DNA from: Teichococcus oryzae
Lineage (GTDB): Bacteria; Pseudomonadota; Alphaproteobacteria; Acetobacterales; Acetobacteraceae
Reading direction: 5' to 3'
DNA: 64,000 bases
Assembly: GCF_008386565.1 (NCBI RefSeq)
Contig: NZ_VUKA01000001.1
Location: forward strand, 124,001 to 188,000
Made by a program: the position numbers and the translations under genes. Under the pieces are notes generated by a model that was not told the DNA's origin, searched no databases, and saw only the letters and a list, made by a program, of their open reading frames with translations. Position 1 is the first letter of the stretch. Each line of letters starts with the position of its first letter. Below, piece after piece: positions 35,376 through 44,695 of the stretch.

Positions 35376-36101
35376 TCAGAACAACGGCTTCACCAGATTG
35401 GCCGCCAGCAGCCCTTCCGCCTTGCGGAGATCAACCGGCGTCGAAAGGTGGAACCAGGCGCCGTCATGCACCAGGCCGAACAGGCGCTCCGCCTCGATGG
35501 CGCGGTCCCACAGGATGTTGGTGCTGAAGGCACCTTCGGGCGCATCCTCGAACAGGCGCGGGTGGATGATCTGCACGCCGGCATACATGTAGGGCACGAC
35601 CTCGCGCTCGCGCGGGCGCAGCAGACGGCCCATCGGGTCCATGCGGAAATCGCCGCGCCCGACCTCGCCCTCGACCGAGGCGGCGCGCATCACCAGCAGC
35701 AGCGCGTCCATGCTCTCGGGATCGAAGCGCGTGGCCAGGTTTTCCAGCGCCGGGTTCGGGCCGTCGAGCCAGAAGGCGTCGCCATTCACCACCAGAAAGG
35801 GATCGGGGCCGAGCAGGGGCAGGGCGTTGCGCACGCCACCGCCTGTTTCCAGGATGGTGTCTTCCCGCAGCACCTGGGGCGGCCGGGCGCGGGCGGCGCA
35901 GGCTGCCTCCACCTGGTCGGGGAACCAATGGGCGTTGACCACGGTGTTGCCGATGCCAGCGGCGTCGATGCGGTCCAGCGCGTGGTCCAGCAGGGAGCGT
36001 CCGGCCAGCTTCAGCAGCGGCTTCGGCGTCGCCTCGGTCAGCGGCCGCATGCGGGTGCCGAGCCCGGCGGCCAGAACCATGGCGGAATGAAGGGTGATCA
36101 C
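35376..36101 (-). CDS. murU: N-acetylmuramate alpha-1-phosphate uridylyltransferase
   Basis: 241 residues. Start taken as the GTG at 36101, four bases inside the end of amgK (GTGA overlap); longer frames are Pro/Ala noise. The nucleotidyltransferase signature MVLAAGLGTRMRPLTEATPKPLL is complete, followed by GGGVRNALPLLG and the acidic VVNGDAFW. MurU makes UDP-MurNAc directly from MurNAc-1-phosphate, bypassing MurA/MurB in peptidoglycan recycling and giving fosfomycin tolerance. The coupled AmgK kinase supplies its substrate. Without that neighbour it could be read as a generic sugar-phosphate nucleotidyltransferase. Confidence 0.9.
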   Translation of the reverse strand: MITLHSAMVLAAGLGTRMRPLTEATPKPLLKLAGRSLLDHALDRIDAAGIGNTVVNAHWFPDQVEAACAARARPPQVLREDTILETGGGVRNALPLLGPDPFLVVNGDAFWLDGPNPALENLATRFDPESMDALLLVMRAASVEGEVGRGDFRMDPMGRLLRPREREVVPYMYAGVQIIHPRLFEDAPEGAFSTNILWDRAIEAERLFGLVHDGAWFHLSTPVDLRKAEGLLAANLVKPLF

Positions 36102-37117
36102 GCGGGCAGGTCCTCCGGGGCAGGGTCCGGGTTGCGCCGCAGGTCGGGCGGCACATGGCGGTCGAGGAAGGTGGCCAGGGGCCGGGTGGAGGGATGCCGC
36201 AGGGCGCGGTCCAGCAGGGCCCAGCAGCGCGGGCCGTGCTTCAGGTAGCCGGGCTTGTTGTCGCGCCGGTCCAGCCGCACCCACAGCGCGGCCACGCGCA
36301 GATGGCGCTGCGCCGCCTGGGCCGCGAAGGCGGCGAGAAAGGCGTCCGCGTCTAGTCCGGCGCGGCCATCCAGGTAGCGGTCGATGGCGGCCTGCCGCAC
36401 CTCCGGCGCCACGTCGCGGCGGGCATCCTCCACCAGGCTGACCAGGTCATAGGCGGGATGCCCTTCTGCGGCGTCCTGGAAGTCGAGGATGCCGGTGCGG
36501 CGCGGCCCCGGCCGTCCGGGCAGGTCGATCAGGTTGGCCGGGAAGTAGTCGCGATGCACCAGGCAGCCGGCGCCCGCGAAGGGGGACAGCATGGCCTGCA
36601 TCGCGGCGGCGAATTCCGCCCGGACGGCGTCATCCGGCCTGGCTCCGAAGGTGGCGGGCCACCACCATTCCAGAAAGGTCAGCCCCGCCGTCTCGGCCAT
36701 GCGGGGCGCTTCCCAACGCGGCAGGCCGGGCGGCGGCGGCGCGGCGTGCAGCGCCGCGAGCGCCTCGGCTGCGGCTTCGTAAAGGGGGCGCGGATCGGCG
36801 CCGGCATCCAGCAGCCGCGCATGGGTGTCGGGGCCGAGATCCTCCACCAGCAGCAGGCCACGCGGCAGGTCCTCGGCCAGCACGGCCGGGGCGGAAAGGC
36901 CGATGCCGGCGATGTGCCGCGCCAGGCGAAGAAAGGGAACCAGATCCTCCTCCGGCGTCACCCCGACCCTGGGCGCATCGGTGCAATCCATCAGCAGCGC
37001 CGAGCGTGGCCCGCCGGTGAGCCGGGTGTAGCGGCGGTGGCCGGCATCCTGCGGCAGCGGGGTTCGCGCGGCCGCGCCATAGCCATGCGCGGCGAGAAAG
37101 GAATCGACGGGGGTCAT
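36098..37117 (-). CDS. amgK: N-acetylmuramate/N-acetylglucosamine anomeric kinase
   Basis: 339 residues from the ATG at 37117 (MTPVDSFLAAHGYG). An aminoglycoside-phosphotransferase-like fold with catalytic loop VHRDYFPANLI (HxDxxxxN) and metal site ILDFQDAAEGHPAYDL. AmgK phosphorylates the anomeric carbon of MurNAc freed from muropeptides; MurU then activates it. The four-base overlap with murU confirms the pathway pairing, which is known in Pseudomonas and many alphaproteobacteria. It acts in the cytoplasm. Confidence 0.9.
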   Translation of the reverse strand: MTPVDSFLAAHGYGAAARTPLPQDAGHRRYTRLTGGPRSALLMDCTDAPRVGVTPEEDLVPFLRLARHIAGIGLSAPAVLAEDLPRGLLLVEDLGPDTHARLLDAGADPRPLYEAAAEALAALHAAPPPPGLPRWEAPRMAETAGLTFLEWWWPATFGARPDDAVRAEFAAAMQAMLSPFAGAGCLVHRDYFPANLIDLPGRPGPRRTGILDFQDAAEGHPAYDLVSLVEDARRDVAPEVRQAAIDRYLDGRAGLDADAFLAAFAAQAAQRHLRVAALWVRLDRRDNKPGYLKHGPRCWALLDRALRHPSTRPLATFLDRHVPPDLRRNPDPAPEDLPA

Positions 37118-37213
37118 GCTGCGGCAGGAGGTGCCGCAGGCGCCGCCGCTTGCCAAGCACCGATTGCGCGGTGCAGCAGATTTCACAGGCGGCCGCGCAT
37201 CGCAGGCGGCAGC

Positions 37214-38434
37214 CTATTCCGCGGGCACGGCCCTGGCGGCGAGGGCGCTGCCGCGCGCGCTGCCCATGCACAACAGCGACAGGGCCAGGATGGCGGCCAC
37301 CAGCGGCAGCACCCAATGCGCCAGCCCGGCATCCATCAGCAGGCCAAACACCGGGGTCAGCGTGCCGCCCAACGGCAGCCCGGCGGAGATGAAGCCGAAC
37401 ACCTTGCCGATCTCCCCCGGCGGCGCCGCGTCCTTCACCATCACGTCGCGCGGCGTGCGGCTGGCGCCCAGGGAAAGCCCCGCCGCCAGCGCCAGCATGA
37501 TGGCCGTCGCGCCCGACATCGGCAGCGCGCCCAGCAGCAGGATCAGGACAATGGCCGTGAGCGTGAGGGAAATCACGAACAGCGCGTGGCGGCTGTAGCG
37601 ATCGGCGAACCAGCCGCCCACCAGGACGCCCAGCGTCGAGCCGACGAGGTAGCCGGTCAGCGCCATGGAGCCGAGCGCGACCGGAATGCCCCAGAGCTGG
37701 TCCAGCACCGTGATCAGGAAGGCCTGCATCCCCGACCCGGCCATGGCGGACAGCAGGAAGAAGGCGAAGAACAGCAGCATGGTGCGGCTGAACAGCACCG
37801 AGGCGCCGCCCCCCTTGCGTTCCCGCGCCTTGGGCTGGTCCATCAGGATGCGGCTTTGCAGCAGGATGGCGCCGATCACAGGAATGCCGAGAAGGCCAAC
37901 CAGCAGGAGCGACTCACGCCAGCCGATGACGGTGGACAGCAGGGCGATGGTGGGCGGCGCCAGGGCGAAGCCCAGATTGCCCGTCACGGTGTGCCAGGCG
38001 AAGGCGCGGCCCATCCGGGCCTTGTCGATGCTGCCGGCCAGGATGGCGTAGTCGGCCGGGTGGATCACGCTGTTGCCGATGCCCGACAGCACGGCGAGAA
38101 CAAGGATCGCCCAATAGCTGGGGGCGAAGGCCATGGCCGAGATCGACAACGCCATGATCAGCGTGCCGCCGACCAGATAGGGCCGCGCCCCGTGCCGGTC
38201 CACCAGGAAGCCGACCGGCGTTTGCAGCAGCGCCGTCACCGCGCTCATCAGCGCCACGGACAAGCCGAGCGCGGCATAGGACACGCCGAATTCCTCGCGC
38301 CATGCGGGAAACAGCGGTGCCAGGCAGAGCATGTAGAAATGCGACAGGAAATGCCCGGTGCCGATCAGCCCGATGATGCGCCAGTCGCGGCTGGGGCGGG
38401 CAGGGGCAGCGGCTGCGGTGCCGTCAGGGGGCAT
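37214..38434 (-). CDS. MFS transporter (Fsr-like)
   Basis: 406 residues from the ATG at 38434 (MPPDGTAAAAPARP). About 12 membrane segments. GTGHFLSHFYMLCLAPLFP in the first segment resembles the fosmidomycin-resistance type, and GFLVDRHGARPYLVGG is motif A. The substrate is unknown. It lies 96 bases upstream of amgK on the same strand. Fosmidomycin-type carriers export phosphonates, and AmgK/MurU bypass a fosfomycin-sensitive step, but a functional link is only a guess. Confidence 0.9.
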   Translation of the reverse strand: MPPDGTAAAAPARPSRDWRIIGLIGTGHFLSHFYMLCLAPLFPAWREEFGVSYAALGLSVALMSAVTALLQTPVGFLVDRHGARPYLVGGTLIMALSISAMAFAPSYWAILVLAVLSGIGNSVIHPADYAILAGSIDKARMGRAFAWHTVTGNLGFALAPPTIALLSTVIGWRESLLLVGLLGIPVIGAILLQSRILMDQPKARERKGGGASVLFSRTMLLFFAFFLLSAMAGSGMQAFLITVLDQLWGIPVALGSMALTGYLVGSTLGVLVGGWFADRYSRHALFVISLTLTAIVLILLLGALPMSGATAIMLALAAGLSLGASRTPRDVMVKDAAPPGEIGKVFGFISAGLPLGGTLTPVFGLLMDAGLAHWVLPLVAAILALSLLCMGSARGSALAARAVPAE

Positions 38435-38596
38435 GGCGTTCCTCGGGTCACTTCTTCTTGCAGGCGGAAGGAACCCAAGGCTGCTCGCGGCCGGCAGCAC
38501 TGTCAAACAGCGCGGGCGCCGGACTGCCATGCCGGAAAGCGGTGAAGCGGGAAAGCCGCGGCCCGGCGGGAACAAGCCCGCCGGGCCACGGGCAGA

Positions 38597-39334
38597 TCAG
38601 ATGTCCTCGTCGTCGGCGAAGCCCGAATCATCGGCGAAGCCGCCATCATCGGCATAGCCGGCATTGTCGGCATAAGCGTCGCTGCCGCCCTGATCCCCGG
38701 CGCCGCCCGGATCGGTCCAGGGGCTGGCGGCGCCGACCGCTTCCTCGCCAAAGGCGCCGGCCTCGTTCATGGCGCCCGTGGCTGCCTCGGCCGCGCCGCC
38801 GGAGAACATGTTCATCAGCATGTTGCCCATCACCATGCCGCCGGCCACGCCGGCCGCGGTGGTGAGCGCCGAGCCGAGGAAGCCGGAGCCGCGGCCCTGC
38901 TGCATCATGCCGGGATTCATGCCCTGGGGCGGCATCACCGGCTGCGGGCGCGGCGTCATCGGCATGGGCCGCTGCTGCTGCTGGCCGCCGCCGAACATGC
39001 CACCGAACAGGCCGCCGCCGCGCTGCGGCTGGGCCTGTGCCTGGCGCTGCGCGTTCTCCAGCTGCCATTCCAGGTCCTGGATGCGGTTCTGCGCCTGCAC
39101 CAGGGCGTGTTCCTGCACAAACGCCGTCTGCGTCAGGCGGTAGCGCGCCTCAGGGTAGCGGGCAAACAGATCGCCGATCAGACGGTCCGCTTCCGGGTCC
39201 ACCGGCGGCAGGGGCGGGTTGGACTGGGTGGCCGGCACGCTGCTGCCGCCCCAGGGTGAGGCGGCCTGCTGGCCCGAAACCCCGGCGATGCGCTCCACGA
39301 AGGCGGAGATGATGCGGCGTTCTTCTTCGGTCAT
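38597..39334 (-). CDS. DUF2076 protein with glutamine/proline-rich and acidic tail
   Basis: 245 residues. The N-terminus MTEEERRIISAFVERIAG through DPEADRLIGDLFARYPEARYRLTQTAFVQEHAL and NRIQDLEWQLENAQ is the DUF2076 domain, a predicted helical/coiled-coil domain of unknown function. After it come Gly/Gln/Pro/Met-rich sequence, a Gly/Ala-rich hydrophobic stretch (about 150-180) and an acidic repeat tail where FADD- and YADN-like units recur. A heat-shock-like promoter is visible upstream. The role is unknown; family members have been called periplasmic sensor-like, without proof. Confidence 0.8.
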   Translation of the reverse strand: MTEEERRIISAFVERIAGVSGQQAASPWGGSSVPATQSNPPLPPVDPEADRLIGDLFARYPEARYRLTQTAFVQEHALVQAQNRIQDLEWQLENAQRQAQAQPQRGGGLFGGMFGGGQQQQRPMPMTPRPQPVMPPQGMNPGMMQQGRGSGFLGSALTTAAGVAGGMVMGNMLMNMFSGGAAEAATGAMNEAGAFGEEAVGAASPWTDPGGAGDQGGSDAYADNAGYADDGGFADDSGFADDEDI

Positions 39335-39411
39335 GTCCGTTCCCCAAAGGGGCCTTTCCAGACGGTGGCGTTATCCCGCGCGGGACCGACCGGCCCCGCG
39401 CGCGTTTCCGG

Positions 39412-39440
39412 AATTGGACCGCGCCAGGGTGGCTTTCAAG
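39412..39440 (-). promoter_or_regulatory. Sigma-32-like promoter candidate for the DUF2076 gene
   Basis: On the minus strand CTTGAAA (39440-39434) matches the sigma-32 -35 exactly. After 14 bases comes GTCCAATT (39419-39412), a partial match to the CCCCATNT -10. The predicted start would lie about 70 bases upstream of the gene. Suggestive only. Confidence 0.35.
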
Positions 39441-39493
39441 ATCAAAATTACAGAATGGACATCTTTTGGGACTATCCGCCCCAATGTCCCGCC

Positions 39494-39925
39494 TCAGGCG
39501 CCGGCCGAAAGCCCCAGGCGCGGCCATTCGATGGCGGGGCAGCGATCCATCACCGCGACCAGCCCGGCCGCGCGGGCCCGCGCCGCGGCGGCTTCATCGA
39601 TCACCCCGAGCTGGGTCCAGATCGCCTTGGCGCCGAGCCGGATCGCCTCGTCGATCACCTTGCCCGCTTCCTCGGAGCGGCGGAAGATGTCCACCAGATC
39701 CAGCGGCCCGGCTTCCTCCAGGGAAGCGGCCACGGTGGCGCCATGCAGCTTCTGCCCGGCCAGGCCGGGATTGACCGGCGTGACGTCGAAGCCCCGGCTG
39801 ACCAGGAAGCCGGTCACCCCGTTCGACGGGCGCAGGGGATTGGCCGAGGCGCCCACCACGGCGACCCGGCGGGTGTTCAGCAGCAGGCGGCGGATGGCGT
39901 CGTCATCCAGGCCATCAATGGTCAT
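39494..39925 (-). CDS. CoA-binding domain protein (YccU-like)
   Basis: 143 residues from the ATG at 39925 with GAAGGAG upstream; the longer open frame to 40138 is noise. One Rossmann-like CoA-binding domain: RRVAVVGASANPLRPSNGVTGF, then GFDVTPVNPGLAGQKLHG, then DLVDIFRRSEEAGKVIDEAI and AIWTQLGVID. It is the stand-alone form of the domain seen in succinyl-CoA synthetases. Function is unknown, probably CoA or acyl-CoA binding in the cytoplasm. It is divergent from the S49 peptidase gene. Confidence 0.9.
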   Translation of the reverse strand: MTIDGLDDDAIRRLLLNTRRVAVVGASANPLRPSNGVTGFLVSRGFDVTPVNPGLAGQKLHGATVAASLEEAGPLDLVDIFRRSEEAGKVIDEAIRLGAKAIWTQLGVIDEAAAARARAAGLVAVMDRCPAIEWPRLGLSAGA

Positions 39926-40159
39926 TCCGGTTCTCCTTCGGTCTTCGCGCTGGCAGTGCGGGATGCGCGGGGTTTTCCGCCCGGCGCGGGGCGGGGGAAA
40001 CTGCCGCCGGACCCACGGGCATCGTCCACCTTCCGCGGCCGGGCATCCAGCGCCCTTCCATCCAGCCCGTGGCCAGGCCGGGTCCGGGAAACGCCGGGAA
40101 GGCGGCAGGGTTCCCGGCGCGGCTTGTGTTGCAGCCATGGCGGAACAATTTGGAGCGTC

Positions 40160-40972
40160 ATGCAGATCCCCTTCCTGAACCGTCCCCCCGTCGTGGCGGT
40201 GGTGCGGCTGTCCGGCGTCATCGCCGCGCGCGGCGGCCTGGGCCCGGCGCCGGCCGGCCTCAACATCGACGGCATCGGCCCGGTGCTAGAGCGCGCCTTC
40301 GCCCTGAAAAGGCTGGCCGGCGTGGTGCTGGCGATCAACTCGCCCGGCGGCTCCCCGGTGCAATCCAGCCTGATCGCGGGGCGCATCCGCCAGCTGGCCG
40401 ACAAGAACAAGGTGCCGGTGATCGCCTGCTGCGAGGACGCGGCGGCCTCGGGCGGCTATTGGCTGGCCTGCGCGGCGGATGAGGTGATCGCCGATCCGTC
40501 CTCCATTGTCGGCTCGATCGGCGTCATCTCGGCCGGCTTCGGTGTGGAAGGGCTGGCGGCCAAGCTTGGCGTGGAACGCCGGCTGACCACGGCCGGCGGC
40601 CAGAAATCATTCCTGGACCCGTTCCGCCCGGTGGAACCCTGGCAGCAGGAGCGGCTGGAGGAATTGCTCGGCGCCCTGCATGCCGAGTTCAAGGGCTGGG
40701 TGCGCGATCGCCGGGGCAGCCGCCTGAAGGCGCCGGAGGAAGCGCTGTTCACCGGCCGCTTCTGGACGGGGCGGGAAGCGCTGGCCCTCGGCCTGGTGGA
40801 CGGGCTGGGCGATGCGCGCGGCGAGATCCGCCGCCGCTTCGGCGAAAAGGCGCGCATCGTGCCGCTCGGCCAGCGCCGGCCGCCGCTGCCCTTGCGCCTG
40901 CTGCGCGGCGCCATGGCCGAGGGGCTGGCCGTGGCGGAGGAACGCATGGCCTGGGCGCGCCTGGGCCTGTAG
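40160..40972 (+). CDS. S49 family peptidase (SppA/SohB-like, short form)
   Basis: 270 residues from the ATG at 40160, 6 bases after TGGAG; a longer in-frame start is not supported. ClpP-like fold: GVVLAINSPGGSPVQSSLIAG, the nucleophile Ser in AASGGYWLACAADE, and a lysine general base in AGGQKSFLDPF. No N-terminal membrane segment or signal peptide is visible, unlike classical SppA, so it is probably a cytoplasmic or membrane-peripheral protease for signal-peptide remnants or membrane peptides. It lies 85 bases upstream of the M29 aminopeptidase gene, and the two may share a transcript for peptide breakdown. Confidence 0.92.
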   Translation: MQIPFLNRPPVVAVVRLSGVIAARGGLGPAPAGLNIDGIGPVLERAFALKRLAGVVLAINSPGGSPVQSSLIAGRIRQLADKNKVPVIACCEDAAASGGYWLACAADEVIADPSSIVGSIGVISAGFGVEGLAAKLGVERRLTTAGGQKSFLDPFRPVEPWQQERLEELLGALHAEFKGWVRDRRGSRLKAPEEALFTGRFWTGREALALGLVDGLGDARGEIRRRFGEKARIVPLGQRRPPLPLRLLRGAMAEGLAVAEERMAWARLGL

Positions 40973-41057
40973 GCGGCAGCGGCCCCGCTTGACACCGGGC
41001 TCCCGTCCGGTGGCAATCCCCGCGACACGCGCCACCGCAGCCAAAGGAAAACGCCGC

Positions 41058-42317
41058 ATGGACCAGCACCAGCCCGAGCACAGCACGGCCGCCGCCGATC
41101 CCCGTCTGGACAAGCTGGCGGAAGTCGCGGTCCGGGTCGGCCTGGGTGGGCTGCATCCGGGCCAGGAACTGGTGATGACGGCCTCGGTCGAGGCGCTGCC
41201 GCTGGTCCGGCGCATCACCGCCGAGGCCTACAAGGCCGGCGCTTCCCAGGTCACCACCTTCTTCTCGGACGACGAATGCACGCTGGCGCGCTACCGCCAC
41301 GCCGATGACAGCGTCTTCGACCATGCGCCCGCCTGGATGTTTGATGCGATGGCGGCGGCCTTCCGGAATGGCGCCGCGCGGCTGGCCATTGTGGGGGAGG
41401 ACCCGAACCTGCTGGCGGGGCAAGACCCGGAGAAGGTGGCGCGCAGCAACCGCGCCCGCTCCAGGGCCTATCGCCCGGCGCTGGAGCTGATCACCGCCTC
41501 GGCCATCAACTGGACGCTGGTGCCCTTTGCCTCGGCCGCGTGGTCGCGGGCCGTGTTTCCCGAGCTGCCCGAGGCGGCGGCGCAGGCGAAGCTGTGGGAC
41601 GCGCTGTACAGCAGCGCCCGCATCGACCGCCCCGACCCGCAGGCCGCCTGGGCCGAGCACAACGCCAGCCTGATGGCGCGCCGCAAGATGCTGACGGAAA
41701 GGCGCTTCCGCGCGCTGCGCTTCACCGGCCCGGGCACCGACCTCACCGTCGGGCTGGCGGACGGGCATGCCTGGATGGGCGGCATCTCCAAGGCGCGCAA
41801 CGGCATCACCGGCAACCCCAACATCCCGACCGAGGAAGTGTTCACCACCCCGCACGCGGCGATGACCGAGGGCGTCGTCGCCGCCACCAAGCCACTGGCG
41901 CATGGCGGCACGCTGATCCGCGACATCCGCGTCCGCTTCGAGAAGGGCGGCATCGTGGAAGCCCATGCCAGCAGCGGCGAGGCGGTGCTGCAAAAGCTGA
42001 TCGGCACCGATGAGGGCGCGCGGCGGCTGGGGGAGGTGGCGCTGGTGCCGCATTCCTCGCCGATCTCGCAAAGCGGGCTGTTGTTCTTCAACACCCTGTT
42101 CGACGAGAACGCGGCCAGCCACATCGCGCTCGGCCAGGCCTACAAGAAGTGCTTCACCGACGCCGAAAGCATGACCGACGCCGATTTCACCGCGCGCGGT
42201 GGCAATTCCTCGCTGATCCATGTGGACTGGATGATCGGCAGCGGACAGGTGGATGTGGACGGCATCGGCTTCGATGGCGCGGCCACCCCGGTGATGCGGC
42301 AGGGTGAGTGGGTCTGA
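41058..42317 (+). CDS. M29 family aminopeptidase
   Basis: 419 residues from the ATG at 41058. Family landmarks are DLTVGLADGHAWMGG, the metal-binding NIPTEEVFTTPHAAMTEG, and late HSSPISQSGLLFFNTLFDENAASHIALGQAY with further ligands. M29 (AmpS/PepS/aminopeptidase T) enzymes are cytoplasmic dimers with two metal ions and broad N-terminal specificity. The gene is followed by an LbH-type gene whose alternative start overlaps it, so coupling is likely. Confidence 0.93.
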   Translation: MDQHQPEHSTAAADPRLDKLAEVAVRVGLGGLHPGQELVMTASVEALPLVRRITAEAYKAGASQVTTFFSDDECTLARYRHADDSVFDHAPAWMFDAMAAAFRNGAARLAIVGEDPNLLAGQDPEKVARSNRARSRAYRPALELITASAINWTLVPFASAAWSRAVFPELPEAAAQAKLWDALYSSARIDRPDPQAAWAEHNASLMARRKMLTERRFRALRFTGPGTDLTVGLADGHAWMGGISKARNGITGNPNIPTEEVFTTPHAAMTEGVVAATKPLAHGGTLIRDIRVRFEKGGIVEAHASSGEAVLQKLIGTDEGARRLGEVALVPHSSPISQSGLLFFNTLFDENAASHIALGQAYKKCFTDAESMTDADFTARGGNSSLIHVDWMIGSGQVDVDGIGFDGAATPVMRQGEWV

Positions 42318-42342
42318 CGGCAGCGGGCGGCGGGGACGGGGC

Positions 42343-43185
42343 ATGAGACGCCTGGGCCCGGCCGAGGCGGCGGCGGCGCTGGCCACGCATCCCCTGCTGC
42401 GCGGCGGCTTGCCGGAAGGCTATTCCCTGCCACGCTTCGCCGAGGGCGCGGTGGAGATCGCGCTGGACACGGCGCCGCCCGATCTGCTCGCCCGGCATGG
42501 CGTCATCCTCGAAGGCCGCGCTGCCGCCGGGGACCGGCTGCTGCTGGGCGGCGGACCGGCGGCCTCGCTGCGGATCGTCTTTGGCGCTGCCGCGCGGGGC
42601 GACAGCCTGTTCGCGCTGGATGACGCCGCGCCGGGCAGTCAGTTCAAGCTGAAGATCACCGGCGGCGGGCATGTGTTCGCCGTGGCCGGCGGCACGGGGC
42701 GGCACAATTTCCAGGTCTCACTGCGCAGCGGGGAAGCGTTGTTCCTGCTCGGCCGCGACAGTTCCACCAATGGCGGCAATGCCATGGTGGAAGGCCCGGG
42801 GCGGCGCATGCTGGTGGGGGATGACGCCATGTTCGCGGTGGGCGTCCAGCTTCGTAACGCTGATTCTCACGGTATCGTCGATCTCGCCACCGGGGAGCAG
42901 GTGAACCTGCCGGAAGACGTGCTGGTCGGGCCGCATGTCTGGCTGGCCGCCGGCGCCAGCGTCATGAAGGGCGTGACGGTCGGGCGGGGCGCCATCGTGG
43001 CGGCGCAGGCCATGGTGACGCGGGACGTGCCGCCCTGTTCCCTGGCGGCCGGCATCCCGGCCCGGGTGATGCGGGAAGGCGTGTCCTGGACCCGCCAGTC
43101 TCGCCCGGATGCCAAGCGTGTCGCGGCGCTGCGAGACACCCTGGGCTGGTCCGGAACCGCTCCAGGGCATGGCGAGGGCGGGTGA
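42343..43185 (+). CDS. Hexapeptide-repeat (LbH) acyltransferase-like protein
   Basis: 280 residues from the ATG at 42343; a GTG at 42304 overlapping the M29 stop would add 13 residues. The N-terminal part (about 1-120) is a Gly/Ala/Leu-rich beta region of unclear relation. The C-terminal half is a left-handed beta helix: DDAMFAVGVQLRNADSHGIVD with the catalytic-type His, then LPEDVLVGPHVWLAAGASVMKGVTVGRGAIVAAQAMVTRDVP in hexapeptide rhythm, split here from longer text. Similar proteins acetylate sugars in glycan clusters. Acceptor unknown. Confidence 0.8.
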   Translation: MRRLGPAEAAAALATHPLLRGGLPEGYSLPRFAEGAVEIALDTAPPDLLARHGVILEGRAAAGDRLLLGGGPAASLRIVFGAAARGDSLFALDDAAPGSQFKLKITGGGHVFAVAGGTGRHNFQVSLRSGEALFLLGRDSSTNGGNAMVEGPGRRMLVGDDAMFAVGVQLRNADSHGIVDLATGEQVNLPEDVLVGPHVWLAAGASVMKGVTVGRGAIVAAQAMVTRDVPPCSLAAGIPARVMREGVSWTRQSRPDAKRVAALRDTLGWSGTAPGHGEGG

Positions 43186-43239
43186 GCCTGGGCAAGGCCG
43201 GTTGCGGCGGGCTCGCCCGGGTTGCGCCGCCCACCCGCC

Positions 43240-43644
43240 TCAGTCGCCCACCTGCCGCATCCAGTCGGCCAGGTTGTAGAAATTGGAAACCCGCGCGATG
43301 CGCCCGCCCCGGATCTCGAAGAAGGCGCCGGCGGGCAGGATGTAGCGCTGCCCGCGCGCTTCCGGCAGGCCCTCATCGGTGGTGAGGTAGGTGCCGTGCA
43401 CGATGAACTCGGCGGCGGCGCGGCTGCCACCGGGCTCCGTCATCACCACCATGTCACGCAATTCTTCCCGGTAATGCGCGTTCATGCGGTCCATGAAGGC
43501 GCGAAAGGCGGGAATGCCGTATTCCCGGCCGCCCTGGTTGATGTCGTGCGCCACATCCTCGGTCAGCAGGGCCAGCATGCCATCCACGTCGCCGGCGTTG
43601 AACGCCTCGTAATACGAACGGATCAGTGATTCGGTGCTTGCCAT
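43240..43644 (-). CDS. Nuclear transport factor 2-like (SnoaL/ketosteroid isomerase fold) protein
   Basis: 134 residues from the ATG at 43644. The upstream open frame over glyQ is antisense noise. SnoaL-like pattern: [32 protein letters not shown] in two parts, [14 protein letters not shown], and the strand-rich C-terminus [29 protein letters not shown]. The family covers isomerases, polyketide cyclases and non-enzymatic binders, so the function is open. It is divergent from glyQ by 105 bases. Confidence 0.88.
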   Translation of the reverse strand: MASTESLIRSYYEAFNAGDVDGMLALLTEDVAHDINQGGREYGIPAFRAFMDRMNAHYREELRDMVVMTEPGGSRAAAEFIVHGTYLTTDEGLPEARGQRYILPAGAFFEIRGGRIARVSNFYNLADWMRQVGD

Positions 43645-43749
43645 GTGGGAACTTGCCCCTTTCTTGCCCGTGTGTGGGGTGCATCTTATGGTGCGGCGCG
43701 CAACCGGGCCGCAAGTCACCGCGCCGCCAGAACAGCCGAGACGCCATCG

Positions 43750-44643
43750 ATGAGCCAGACCAAAACCGGGAAGCCCCTCAGCTTCCAGGACATCATCCTC
43801 ACCCTGCACCGGTTCTGGGCGGCGCAGGGCTGCGTCATCCTGCAGCCCTATGACATGGAAATGGGCGCCGGCACCTTCCATCCGGCGACCACGTTGCGCG
43901 CTCTGGGCGACAAGCCCTGGAAGGCCGCCTATGTGCAGCCCTCCCGCCGGCCTTCCGACGGCCGCTATGGCGAGAACCCGAACCGGCTGCAGCATTACTA
44001 CCAGTACCAGGTGATCCTGAAGCCGAGCCCGGCCGACCCGCAGGCCCTGCTGATCGAGAGCTACCGCGCGCTCGGCATCGACCCCGCCCTGCACGACATC
44101 CGCTTCGTCGAGGATGACTGGGAAAGCCCAACGCTGGGCGCCTGGGGCCTGGGCTGGGAGGTATGGTGCGACGGCATGGAGGTGACGCAGTTCACCTATT
44201 TCCAGCAGGTCGGCGGCATCCCCGTGCAGAAGCCCTGCGCCGAGCTGACCTACGGCCTGGAGCGCCTCGCCATGTACATCCAGGGCGTCGAGAACGTCTA
44301 TGACCTGGATTTCAACGGCGAGGGCGTGACCTATGGCGACGTCTTCCTGCGTGCCGAGAAGGAATTCAGCGCCTTCAACTTCGAGCACGCCGACACCGCC
44401 CTGCTGTTCCAGCACTTCAAGGACGCGGAAGGCGAATGCGCCGCGCTGGTGGAAAAGAAGCTGGCCCTGCCGGCCTATGACCAGTGCATCAAGGCCAGCC
44501 ACGCCTTCAACCTGCTGGATGCGCGCGGCGCCATCTCCGTGACGGAGCGCGCCAGCTATATCGGCCGCGTGCGCGCCCTGGCGAAATCCTGCTGCGAAAC
44601 CTGGCTCGCCCCCGATTCGACCTCCGGGCGGCCTGGCGCCTGA
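43750..44643 (+). CDS. glyQ: Glycyl-tRNA synthetase alpha subunit
   Basis: 297 residues from the ATG at 43750 ([20 protein letters not shown]). The class II catalytic core of the alpha2-beta2 enzyme: [15 protein letters not shown], the highly conserved [31 protein letters not shown] near the end. It charges tRNA-Gly in the cytoplasm. The glyS subunit gene follows 52 bases downstream, and ppdK after that, all on one strand. Confidence 0.97.
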   Translation: MSQTKTGKPLSFQDIILTLHRFWAAQGCVILQPYDMEMGAGTFHPATTLRALGDKPWKAAYVQPSRRPSDGRYGENPNRLQHYYQYQVILKPSPADPQALLIESYRALGIDPALHDIRFVEDDWESPTLGAWGLGWEVWCDGMEVTQFTYFQQVGGIPVQKPCAELTYGLERLAMYIQGVENVYDLDFNGEGVTYGDVFLRAEKEFSAFNFEHADTALLFQHFKDAEGECAALVEKKLALPAYDQCIKASHAFNLLDARGAISVTERASYIGRVRALAKSCCETWLAPDSTSGRPGA

Positions 44644-44695
44644 CGATCCCGCCTCCCTCCGCGATCCGGCCCCTGTTTGCTGTGTAAGGCCCCCG

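Noticed and set aside
38600-38690. Short tandem repeats as a possible CRISPR or minisatellite
   Set aside because: They are codons of the acidic repeat tail of the DUF2076 protein, imperfect and in frame.
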